Origin: Liolophura sinensis
Taxonomy: Eukaryota > Mollusca > Polyplacophora > Chitonida > Chitonidae
Assembly (NCBI RefSeq): GCF_032854445.1
Contig: NC_088300.1
Span: 79,846,101-79,910,100 of the forward strand
DNA: 64,000 nucleotides
Reading direction: 5' to 3'
Shown here: one piece after another, positions 54,695 to 64,000 of the stretch
How positions within the stretch are numbered: position 1 is the stretch's first letter
Layout: every line of letters begins with the position of its first letter
Notes under the pieces: model-generated
Told to the model about the DNA's origin: nothing
Database searches by the model: none
What the model saw: the letters and a program-made list of their open reading frames with translations, nothing else
Position numbers and translations under genes: made by a program

Positions 54695-57475
54695 AAGTCC
54701 CAGACGTATTCCTGTGCTGTGAATGCTTCCAAAATGCCACGCACAGCACAGGAATACGTCTGGGAATTGTAGACCTGTCTGTGTGCTTAGCTTGATGGAA
54801 GTATTCTCTGCACAGGAATACGTCTGGGACTTGTAGATCTGTCTGTATGCTTAGCTTGATGGAAGTATTCTCTGCACAGGAATACGTTTGGGACTTGTAG
54901 ATCTGTCGGTATGCTTAGCTTGATGGGAGCATTCTCTGTACAGGAATACGTCTGGGACTTGTAGATCTGTCTGTATGCTTAGCTTGATGGGAGCATTCTC
55001 TGCACACAAATACGTCTGGGACTTGTAGATCTGTCTGTATGCTTAGCTTGATGGAAGTATTCTCTGCACACGAATATGTTTGGGACTTGTAGATCCGTCC
55101 GTATGCTTAGCTTGATGGAAGTATTCTCTGCGTGGGAATACGTCTGGGAATTGTAGACCTGTCTGTATGCTTTGCTTGATGGGAGCATTCTCTGCACAAG
55201 AATACGTCTGGGACATGTAGGCCTGTCTGTATGCTTAGCTTGATGGAAGTATTCTCTGCACAGGAATACGTCTGGGAATTACAGACTTGTCTGTATGCTT
55301 AGCTTGATGGGAGCATTCTCTGCACACGAATACGTCTGGGACTTGTAGACCTTTCTGTATGCTTTGCTTGATGGGAGCATTCTCTGCACACGAATACGTC
55401 TGGGACTTGTAGACCTGTCTGTATGCTTAGCTTGATGGAAGCATTCTCTGCACACGAATACGTCTGGGACTTGTAGACCTGTCTGTATGCTTAACTTGAT
55501 GGAAGTATTCTCTGCACAGGAATACGTCTGGGACTTGTAGACCTGTCTGTATGCTTAGCTTGATGGGAGCATTCTCTGCACAGGAACAGGTCTGGGAATT
55601 GTAGGCCTGTCTGTATGCTTAGCTTGATGGAAGTATTCTCTGCATGGGAATACGTCTGGGACTTGTAGATCTGTCTGTATGCTTAGCTTGATGGGAGCAT
55701 TCTCTGCACAGGAACAGGTCTGGGAATTGTAGGCCTGTCTGTATGCTTAGCTTGATGGAAGTATTCTCTGCATGGGAATACGTCTGGGACTTGTAGATCT
55801 GTCTGTATGCTTAGCTTGATGGGAGCATTCTCTGCACAGGAACAGGTCTGGGAATTGTAGGCCTGTCTGTATGCTTAGCTTGATGGAAGTATTCTCTGCA
55901 TGGGAATACGTCTGGGAATTGTAGACCTGTCTGTATGCTTTGCTTGATGGGAGCATTCTTTGCACAGGAATACGTCTGGGACTTGTAGACCTGTCTGTAT
56001 GCTTAGCTTGATGGAAGTATTCTCTGCACACGAATATGTCTGGGACTTGTAGATCTGTCTGTATGCTTAGCTTGATGGAAGTATTCACAACACAGGAATA
56101 CGTCTGGGACTTGTAGATCTGTCTGTATGCTTAGCTTGATGGAAGTATTCTCTGCACAGGAATACGTCTGGGAATTACAGACTTGTCTGTATGCTTAGCT
56201 TGATGGGAGCATTCTCTGCACACGAATACGTCTGGGACTTGTAGGCCTGTCTGTATGCTTAGCTTGATGGGAGCATTCTCTGCACAGGAATACGTCTGGG
56301 AATTACAGACTTGTCTGTATGCTTAGCTTGATAGAAGTATTCTCTGCATGGGAATACGTCTGGGAATTGTAGGCCTGTCTGTATGCTTAGCTTGATGGAA
56401 GCATTCTCTGCACACGAATACGTCTGGGACTTGTAGACCTGTCTGTATGCTTAGCTTGATGGGAGCATTCTCTGCACAGGAATACGTCTGGGAATTGTAG
56501 GCCTGTCTGTATGCTTAGCTTGATGGAAGTATTCTCTGCATGGGAATACGTCTGGGACTTGTAGACCTTTCTGTATGTTTTGCTTGATGGGAGCATTCTC
56601 TGCACACGAATACGTCTGGGAATTGTAGACCTGTCTGTATGCTTAGCTTGATGGAAGTATTCTCTGCACACGAATATGTCTGGGACTTGTAGATCTGTCT
56701 GTATGCTTAGCTTGATGGAAGTATTCACAACACAGGAATACGTCTGGGACTTGTAGATCTGTCTGTATGCTTAGCTTGATGGGAGCATTCTCTGCACACG
56801 AATACGTCTGGGACTTGTAGACCTGTCTGTATGCTTTGCTTGATGGGAGCATTCTCTGCACACGAATACGTCTGGGAATTGTAGACCTGTCTGTATGCTT
56901 AGCTTGATGGAAACATTCTCTGCACACGAATACGTCTGGGACTTGTAGACCTGTCTGTATGCTTAGCTTGATGGGAGCATTCTCTGCACAGGAATACGTC
57001 TGGGAATTGTAGGCCTGTCTGTATGCTTAGCTTGATGGAAGTATTCTCTGTATGGGAATACGTCTGGGACTTGTAGACCTTTCTGTATGTTTTGCTTGAT
57101 GGGAGCATTCTCTGCACACGAATACGTCTGGGAATTGTAGACCTGTCTGTATGCTTAGCTTGATGGAAGTATTCTCTGCACACGAATATGTCTGGGACTT
57201 GTAGATCTGTCTGTATGCTTAGCTTGATGGAAGTATTCACAACACAGGAATACGTCTGGGACTTGTAGATCTGTCTGTATGCTTAGCTTGATGGGAGCAT
57301 TCTCTGCACACGAATACGTCTGGGACTTGTAGACCTGTCTGTATGCTTAGCTTGATGGGAGCATTCTCTGCACAGGAACAGGTCTGGGAATTGTAGGCCT
57401 GTCTGTATGCTTAGCTTGATGGAAGTATTCTCTGCATGGGAATACGTCTGGGACTTGTAGATCTGTCTGTATGCT
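54695..57475. repeat. 64-bp satellite-like array, about 43 copies, with higher-order blocks
   Basis: The unit includes CACAGGAATACGTCTGGGAC, TTGTAGATCTGTCTGTATGC, TTAGCTTGATGGAAGTATTC. The subtype with CACAACACAGGAATACG recurs near 56088, 56728 and 57240, spacings of 640 and 512 bp (ten and eight units); blocks 56387-56728 and 56899-57240 are nearly identical. Minus ORFs of 113 residues are artefacts. Confidence 0.97.
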
Positions 57476-57479
57476 AAGT

Positions 57480-57620
57480 TTTGAGTCCATGACACAAACT
57501 GTTTTGAGCCCGTGAGAGAGGATTCAGACTTTTTTGAACCCGTGACACAGGATTTCAGACAGTTGGGCCCATGACACAGGATTCAGACTGTTTTGAGCGC
57601 CTGACACAGGACTTCAGCCA
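57480..57620. repeat. About 37-bp short array, four degenerate copies
   Basis: The unit is near GAGCCCGTGACACAGGATTC plus AGACTGTTTT, bordering the 64-bp array. Confidence 0.8.
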
Positions 57621-59543
57621 ATTTAACAAAGAGATAAACATACATGGCACAACTATATAATAGGTGTTAACCACCTGAACTTCAATGGACTGTATACACA
57701 ACATTCAAATAAAATAAATCTGGTGAATGAGCTGGTTATTATGGTCATGCACGCATACTGGGAAAGGTACAAATTTCAAACTATTACATCCGAACTTCGG
57801 GCTGCAACTGTACACAAACCGCCTGTCCTATTTTCATTTTGTTCCAGGACACCTGCCATACTAAAGTATATAAACACGCACTGTACTTTGGTAACAACAA
57901 ATGTTATTCCATCATGTAACAGTTTATCTCTAGGGTACAACATAATGAGGACCTCATATACTGAAATGCAGTGATCTATGAAGCGTGAACAGTGTATAAT
58001 AAGAGTGCTATCACTTTGAATTCCCTGTGCACTATGGCTGGATACCTTTGTGAAATGTCACATAACAATATATGTATGAGGTGTCTTTACTACCACCCTG
58101 TTCTCTGTACAACCTATGATTACACATGATATGCTCCTGTATTCATACATCCCGGGATACACGTATAATGACTGCAGGAATCGACTGGCCTCTTGGAAAT
58201 CCTAACAGCAGCAATAGAAGCTCCAGAATGTTGTCAACAATTAGCTATGCGTGTCTTTACATGTCCTTTCCAAAACTGATCACAGTTGAACATACGCTCT
58301 AGTATACTACTGTCACGTGTCACTTCTTGTATGCTGAGCACGGAAGGAAGCACAGTTCAGCTCTGGCAGTACAGGTACCTGTATATGACACTGACCGATA
58401 AATTACCTGCACAATACAATGACCACAACTGTTACCTTACTATCTGTGTCCAATGTGCATGAACAGACAACCTAGTCATTTGGAGGTGATTCTTCTCAAC
58501 CGGTGTCAGTGAGTTGTAGTTACCCATGGAAACAAGCTTACAGACAGCAGCTCCAGGAAACAGCACACCTACTTGTGATCAAAGAAACCCATGAAAAATA
58601 CTTCAAAGAAAAACACTGTTGAAAATGATGGTGATTTAAATACACACTATGGCTGCAATTTGATAAAACTTCATTATCAATTTAATCTAAAAATTTCTAG
58701 CCATACTGAAAAAAAAAATGAGTGAAAAATTTATAAATACAAGTATTATATAAACTACAAATTTGTTCACCCAAAAAAACACAATATGCGCTGACATGAA
58801 TGTAAATGTAGGAAATTACCAGTCAATCTTCATGTAAGTACTGTTATCCTTTAGCGGACATATTTCATGAAAATATCTCAACACAAGATCCAGCTTTAAG
58901 CAATTTATGTATTTCATGATATGCAAACTAAATCTTTCAACCATTTCATCAAACTGTTTGATTAACAAAGTCCATTTTCATAGTAATGAACCATACGTTT
59001 TAAATCGTCCATCATCATATATCCATTATAATTCAAACACATACATGTATTTCTTGCTCACTTGATGCATGTACCTCCAATAAACAAATAATGACATCAG
59101 TGCTCTTTGTTCTATACAGTCAAAGGAGGTCCTCAAATCAGCTTTTGGCAAAAAACTGATAAGCTCACAATACAAAATTTAATACTTCAGCAGAGCAAAA
59201 CTTATTATAGCAGCAAAAATAAGGTATTTATTATGTTACAGTTTGTGTTCAATCTTTGTCTCACATCTTTGTACATGATACAAGCAACAATGAACAAGTC
59301 CAGCCATCACCAACTAAATGTGAAACGTTTCACAAAACCTCCTCACCCTCTTGCTGGGATGTGTGTCAAAGATCTCGCCAACCGCAGTGGAACTCTTTCC
59401 ACTTACATGGTGATACCTCAACTTCTTCACTATTATCAATAACTTTCCTTGTGGCTATGAGTCTAAAGCAGTATATACGATACAATACGTCAATCTACAG
59501 GATAAAATATAATGACTACCTCTAATTAGTTACAGAACTTGTC
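57621..59543 (-). other. Probable 3' UTR and downstream flank of the TBC gene
   Basis: AT-rich unique sequence directly after the minus-strand stop at 59544. No other gene is supported; plus ORFs at 57723 and 59107 carry no recognised motif. Confidence 0.5.
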
Positions 59544-60182
59544 TTATTTCTCAGAGAATGAGGTGCTTGTCTGACGGGTGTAAAGTTTCTGACTCCTCAT
59601 ACGCTCTATCACAGCAATAATCTTCGCCTCTTTTTCAAAGAATCGCACAATTGGCTCCTCAATTAACATGGAGGCTAAATACTGCTCAAAAGTGACGGAC
59701 CAGTCCACATCATACTTGGTCGAATTGCTGCTCCCTGACTCTGCCAAAGATGGCTGACTCAGGCTGGAGGGGATAGGATTGGAGAGATCCCCACCGCCAG
59801 CTCTGTCACTCGCCTCATTCGTCCCCTGGTCCCCAACACCATCTCCAGGCCCATCCTGCTCGCTGCTGTCTCCTGTCCCCTCGGCTTTAGTTGTTATGGC
59901 ATCAGAATCTGCAGCAGTGCCCTCTATCTTCAGGCTCTTTTCCAGAGTGGAGGCAATTTGTGCGTCCACCTCTGTGATGCCGTCCAGCGAAAGCATGAGC
60001 TCTGATTCAGGTGTCCTGGGGTTCTCCTCTGACAGTTGTCTCATCATCTGGATCTTCTTTCCTGCCTCTCCGATCTCCTGAAGCAGCATACCCACTGTGG
60101 CGATGGAGTGATACAGCTGTTGCTCCTCGGGGTGGTCAGCAAACAGGTTATACAGCGTCTTCCACAGCTGGATAAACTGCTC
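59544..60182 (-). CDS. TBC1D9-like: TBC1D9-like terminal exon
   Basis: 639 bases on the minus strand after the acceptor TCTTACCCCAG. It begins EQFIQLWKTLYNLFADHP in phase 0 and ends SFSEK then stop at 59544. A GTG-initiated ORF reported from 60095 is only part of this exon. Confidence 0.88.
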   Translation of the reverse strand, partial: EQFIQLWKTLYNLFADHPEEQQLYHSIATVGMLLQEIGEAGKKIQMMRQLSEENPRTPESELMLSLDGITEVDAQIASTLEKSLKIEGTAADSDAITTKAEGTGDSSEQDGPGDGVGDQGTNEASDRAGGGDLSNPIPSSLSQPSLAESGSSNSTKYDVDWSVTFEQYLASMLIEEPIVRFFEKEAKIIAVIERMRSQKLYTRQTSTSFSEK

Positions 60183-63116
60183 CTGGGGTAAGACAGAGGA
60201 GACAAGTCAGTTATACTGCATAGAACATGGGGGAGGGGAGACCCACCCACCAGCCTGGGATGTGACAAGCACAGTAGTTTGGGATATGACAAGCACAATA
60301 GCTTGGGATGTGACAAACACATGAGTTTGGGATGTGACAAGCACCATAACATGGGATGTGAGAAGTACACTAGTTTGGAATATGACAAGCACACTAGCTT
60401 GGGATGTGACAAATGCAGTATTTAGGGATGTGACAAGCACACTAGCTTGGGATGTGACAAGCACAGTGGTTTGGAATGTGACAAGCACCCTAACATGGGA
60501 TGTGAGAAGCACACGAGTTTGGAATATGACAAGCACACTAGCTTGGGATGTGACAAATGCAGTAGTTAGGGATGTAACAAGCACGCTAGCTTGGGATGTG
60601 ACAAGCACAGTAGTTTGGGATGCGACAAGTGCAGTAGTTTGGGATGTGACAAACACAATAGCTTGGAATGTGACAAGCACAGTAGTTTGGGATGTTACAG
60701 GCACACTAGCTTGGGATGTGACAAGCACAGTAGTTTGGAATATGACAAGTACACTAGCTTGGGATGTGACAAATGCAGTAGTTAGGGATGTGACAAGCAC
60801 ACTAGTTTGGGATGTGACAAGCACAGTAGTTTGGGATGCGACAATAGCAGTAGTTTGGGATGTGACAAGAGCGGTAGTTTGGGATGTTATGAGCACACTA
60901 GCTTGGAATGTGACAAACACAGTAGTTTGGGATGTGAGAAGCACAGTGGTTTGGGATGTGACAAGCACCCTAACATGGGATGTGAGAAGTACACTAGTTT
61001 GGAATATGACAAGTACACTAGCTTGGGATGTGACAAATGCAGTAGTTAGGGATGTGACAAGCACACTAGCTTGGGACGTGACAAGCACAGTAGTTTGGGA
61101 TGCGACAATAGCAGTAGTTTGGGATGTGACAAGAGCAGTAGTTTGGGATGTTATGAGCACACTAGCTTGGAATGTGACAAGCACAGTAGTTTGGGATGTT
61201 ACAGGCACACTAGCTTGGGATGTGACAAGCACAGTAGTTTGGGATGTGACAAGTGCACTAGTTTGGGATGTGACAAGTGCAGTAGTTTGGGATGTTATAA
61301 GCACACTAACTTGGGATGTGAGAAGCAAAGTAGTCTGGGATGTTACAAGCGCACTAGCTTGGGATGTGAGAATCACACTAGTTTGGAATGTGACAAACAC
61401 ACTAAGCTGAGCAGTGAAAAAAACACAACTTGTCCCTCCATAACTTTGTACACAGCCCCATCTACTGGTTGTGATGATAACAAGCCAACTGGCTCCAGTG
61501 ATCTCTTCACAAATCCAGCAAAGGGGCATTAAACACCAATCATACATTTACAATTTCTGGACATGAAAAAACTTTTCTTCAAAATTAATATGATGTCAAT
61601 TAGTATCATGTGTAGGTAATTATAAAGTGCCATATCTTGGGTACTGCAGGTAAACTCTGATTGTTGTATAATGCCATACTCACCTGAAGCAATTTCTCAT
61701 TTAATGCCATACTCACCTGAAGCAAATTTCTCATTTAATGCCATACTCACCTGAAACAATTTCTCATTTAATGCCATACTCACCTGAAGCAATTTCTCAT
61801 TTAGTGCCATACTCACCTGAAGCAATTTCTCATTTAATGCCATACTCACCTGAAGCAATTTACCACTTAATGCCACACTCACCTGAAGCAATTCACCATT
61901 TAATGCCATACTCAAAACAATTTATCATTTATGCAGGTAACTAACGTACCCAAAGAAAACCACAAATTTTCAACCAGTTACAGTGGTGAATGTTTCTATT
62001 TGTGACATCTGTCCACATCCATATTTTGTAGATTTACTGAGATTTTGTAACCAATGTGTTTACTGACCTGGTTAAGTTTAGGAATGTTCAGGAACTCAGC
62101 TTTAGAATCTGACCTCTGTAACAGCAGCTCTGACCTCTTGAAACTGCCCATGGAGTGACCACTGGCCAAAAGGCTCTCTACATGAACAGGTCAAATATAC
62201 ACAAGGATCAGCATAGTAGGATCTGAACAAAAACAATCTTACCTTCGGCACATTTCACTTTGTCGCTTAAAACCAAACTTAAAAAATTAGCTGAACTTGA
62301 AAGAAACATAAAACTACAGCAGCAATGTAATATGGTAAATATATATGCATTTTGAAAATATAGCCCCTTCCTGTACTCTGAAGTTACTTACAAAACAAGC
62401 ATGCAAGATTTATTTCCCCTTGCACTCATTCTTCACATCATTTGATTCATTTACTTATTTATTTATTTGATTGGTGTTTTATGGCATACTCAAGAATATT
62501 TCAGTTATACGATGGTGGCCAGCATTAATGTGGGAGAAAAGGGGCAGAGCCCGCGGGAATCTTCACATCATGAAATGATATATAACAAAGATATAAAACA
62601 AATACAATGTACACAAACGAGCAAAGGTGTAAGATTTATATCCCTTTGCACTCATTCTTCACATCATGAAATGATATATAACAAAGATATAAAACAAATA
62701 CAATGTACACAAACGAGCAAACGTGTAAGATTTATATCCCTTTGCACTCATTCTTCGCATCATGAAATGATATATAACAAAGATATAAAACAAATACAAT
62801 GTACACAAACGAGCAAACGTGTAAGATTTATATCCCTTTGCACTCATTCTTCATACTATGGTCATACAACTAATACACTAACCTTGTAAGGAGTCAGAAG
62901 GAGTGCCTGGGCTTGTTGTGTCTACACTGAGAGTCAACTCAGATTCCAAGCTGACACTCCCTACTAACTCTTGGGCACTATCTGCCACATTGTTGGTCAA
63001 CTCAGGTGCACTCTGCTCTGTGCTTAGTTCCAGGGTTTTGGGGGGTGAGGAGGCTGGTCCATTCCCTTCTGTGGGGGGAATAGGTGGGGATATACCTGTA
63101 CTAGGAAGTTCCAGGT
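59544..63116 (-). CDS. TBC1D9-like: TBC1D8/TBC1D9-family Rab GTPase-activating protein, C-terminal 326 residues (last three exons)
   Basis: Minus-strand exons are 63116-62883, 62177-62068 and 60182-59544, with matching phases. The first is a Ser/Pro/Thr-rich linker. The second ends IPKLNQ and joins EQFIQLWKTLYNLF in the third, followed by EEQQLYHSIATVGMLLQEIG, which closely resembles the region after the TBC and EF-hand parts of TBC1D9. An acidic low-complexity stretch follows, then DWSVTFEQYLASML and VRFFEK, the conserved tail of the family. These proteins have GRAM and TBC domains and act as GAPs for Rab GTPases; those domains lie beyond the right edge. Both introns carry tandem arrays. Confidence 0.85.
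60235..61410. repeat. 24-bp minisatellite in the last TBC intron, about 49 copies
   Basis: The unit is near GTTTGGGATGTGACAAGCAC plus AGTA. Block duplication of about 260 bp is visible (around 60560-60800, 60760-61040 and 61030-61240). Both strands carry long open frames (446 and 358 residues), which are period artefacts. Confidence 0.95.
61411..61670 (-). other. Unique part of the last TBC intron
   Basis: Contains a short family-1-tail-like string (AAACACCAATCATAC at 61531-61545) and no exon. Confidence 0.5.
61675..61935 (-). repeat. 33-bp array with seven fused acceptor/donor-like sites on the gene strand
   Basis: On the minus strand each unit is GTGAGTATGGCATTAAATGA then GAAATTGCTTCAG. 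Each boundary therefore reads TTGCTTCAG|GTGAGTATGG. Seven of eight copies keep the CAG|GTGAGT core; the copy at the 61900 end has lost it. Confidence 0.93.
61936..62067 (-). other. Start of the last TBC intron
   Basis: Sequence directly following the exon donor CCAG|GTCAGT (minus strand). It also holds GTTAGTTACCTGCATAAATG near the array edge. No exon. Confidence 0.5.
62068..62177 (-). CDS. TBC1D9-like: TBC1D9-like penultimate exon
   Basis: 110 bases; the preceding G plus AG completes Glu. It encodes SLLASGHSMGSFKRSELLL and FLNIPKLNQ. Acceptor TTCATGTAG, donor AACCAG|GTCAGT. Confidence 0.85.
62395..62855. repeat. 96-bp tandem array, about 3.5 copies, interrupted by a SINE
   Basis: The unit includes ATGAAATGATATATAACAAA, GATATAAAACAAATACAATG and TATCCCTTTGCACTCATTCT. 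A partial unit lies left of the SINE at 62442. Three nearly identical copies follow from 62561. Confidence 0.93.
62442..62560 (-). mobile_element. SINE family 1, truncated, inserted in the 96-bp array
   Basis: TTATTTATTTGATTGGTGTT through GGGCAGAGCCCGCGGGAA; the tRNA-like head is absent. Flanked by CTTCACATCAT at 62431-62441 and 62561-62571, which is also the array's own sequence, so the repeat marks the insertion point. Confidence 0.88.
62883..63116 (-). CDS. TBC1D9-like: TBC1D9-like exon: Ser/Pro-rich linker
   Basis: 234 bases with two incoming and one outgoing base; 77 whole codons (LELPSTGISPPIPPTEGNG to SDSLQ). Acceptor AACTTTGCAG, donor TTACAAG|GTTAGT. Low-complexity, so the call rests on splice sites, phase and position. 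Confidence 0.8.
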
Positions 63117-64000
63117 CTGCAAAGTTACAACAGGACTACATATATTTATGATACTTTAGCCAAGTCTGGCCTGATACAATATGGACATATGTCTCAAAGC
63201 ATTTCAGTGTAAAAATAAAACTGCAAAGCACCTTTGGTCGAGGTCCGCGTCATTTGTTGTTGTAGTTATCAATCCACACTATCAGTTTCCATCTAACTCC
63301 ATGTTAAGCAATACGATTAACATCTATTTCTACACAAAAAATGATGTCAATTAAATGTTTCTACTCAGAAATTTATTTATTGTATCCATTCAAATCCATT
63401 GGCATACCATGGAAGGAGCATGTCTTGGTCTACAATTTGGTGTAAGTTTTACATTTGCAGCTCCCATAGTTCTCGACTTACAGGTCATTGAAATTACATA
63501 ACAAAATTTTAGTTTTTTAACAATGTTTCAAAAAGTTACTAAGATAGGCAAAAAGTAAAAGCAGATTCGGAATCAGTGGCTCAAAATACACCATAATATG
63601 TTAAAAAAAAGTTGAACTTTCAAAACTAACTGTGACGTCACAACTTCGACCAATGGCGAGCTTCCAAAGTTTTACTGGAAGTCAACGATTTTCTCAAACT
63701 TATTGTAACTACCAATGGTCTACATATCTGCATATCAGATTTCAAAACAATCGGTTCAGTGGTTCTTGAGATGGTGTTTAAACGATTTCATATAAAACGC
63801 AATATGGCAGCCAAACCATGTGACATAAAAAAAATCAGTCTCCCTGGTGCACAACTTCAGCCATCGAGGAATAAGACGGTAAAATTTCAATTCAATCAGT
63901 CAAGTGGTCTAGGCTGTAGGTGGCACACAAAATCGAATAAATGATAATAATAACAATAATAACTAGAATGGATCTGCGAATAGCAGATCCTAGGCCGGGA
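63117..64000 (-). other. TBC intron reaching the window edge
   Basis: AT-rich unique DNA; no further exon seen. Upstream exons with the TBC and GRAM domains should lie to the right. Confidence 0.55.

Noticed and set aside
58000..59540. Plus-strand ORFs downstream of the TBC gene as a separate gene
   Set aside because: Short, without motifs, and located where the TBC 3' UTR is expected on the other strand.
60207..61547. 446-residue minus and 358-residue plus ORFs near the TBC gene
   Set aside because: They translate a 24-bp intronic minisatellite. The TBC exons on either side join without them, and the apparent N-terminus is intron sequence with a SINE-tail-like string.
1..64000. CRISPR arrays
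   Set aside because: Repeats are contiguous without unique spacers, and the window is clearly from an animal genome.

Overview
This is a eukaryotic genomic window. The coding parts are short exons with GT-AG introns and matching phases, and most of the rest is intronic or intergenic DNA. Two tRNA-derived SINE families, which I recall from molluscan genomes, plus animal-type genes point to a lophotrochozoan, most likely a mollusc; the species cannot be named from the sequence.

Layout: (1) 1-6261: a 25-bp minisatellite, a 21-bp minisatellite, a decayed DIRS-like reverse transcriptase/RNase H on the minus strand, and a SINE with perfect target-site duplications. (2) 6262-19135, plus strand: thirteen phase-compatible exons for the last 591 residues of a delta-catenin/p120 family armadillo protein ending in the PDZ ligand DSWV. 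(3) 19136-42800: non-coding DNA dominated by arrays (86 bp, 54 bp over 4.7 kb, 43, 47, 37, 13, 42 and 14 bp), SINE copies and one possible small secreted-protein ORF. (4) 42842-49731, plus strand: a complete eight-exon DRAM-like gene (TMEM150/FRAG1/DRAM family). (5) 49732-59543: more arrays (39, 43, 37, 64 bp). (6) 63116-59544, minus strand: the last three exons of a TBC1D8/TBC1D9-family Rab GTPase-activating protein.

By my estimate about 25 kb (40%) is tandem repeat. The long ORFs in these stretches are almost all artefacts of stop-free repeat units.

The most interesting signal is where some arrays sit. In the DRAM-like gene the 3' end of exon 3 with its splice donor is tandemly copied about 31 times in 39-bp units. 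The frame stays open throughout, 28 copies keep GTRAG, and every donor leaves the same phase into exon 4, so each could add 13-residue blocks inside a transmembrane helix. In the catenin gene a 102-bp array starts from a copy of an exon-donor junction. In the TBC gene a 33-bp intronic array carries seven fused CAG|GTGAGT sites that resemble recursive-splicing points. Together they suggest minisatellites seeded at, or carrying, splice sites. The three genes have no obvious shared pathway; their adjacency looks incidental.
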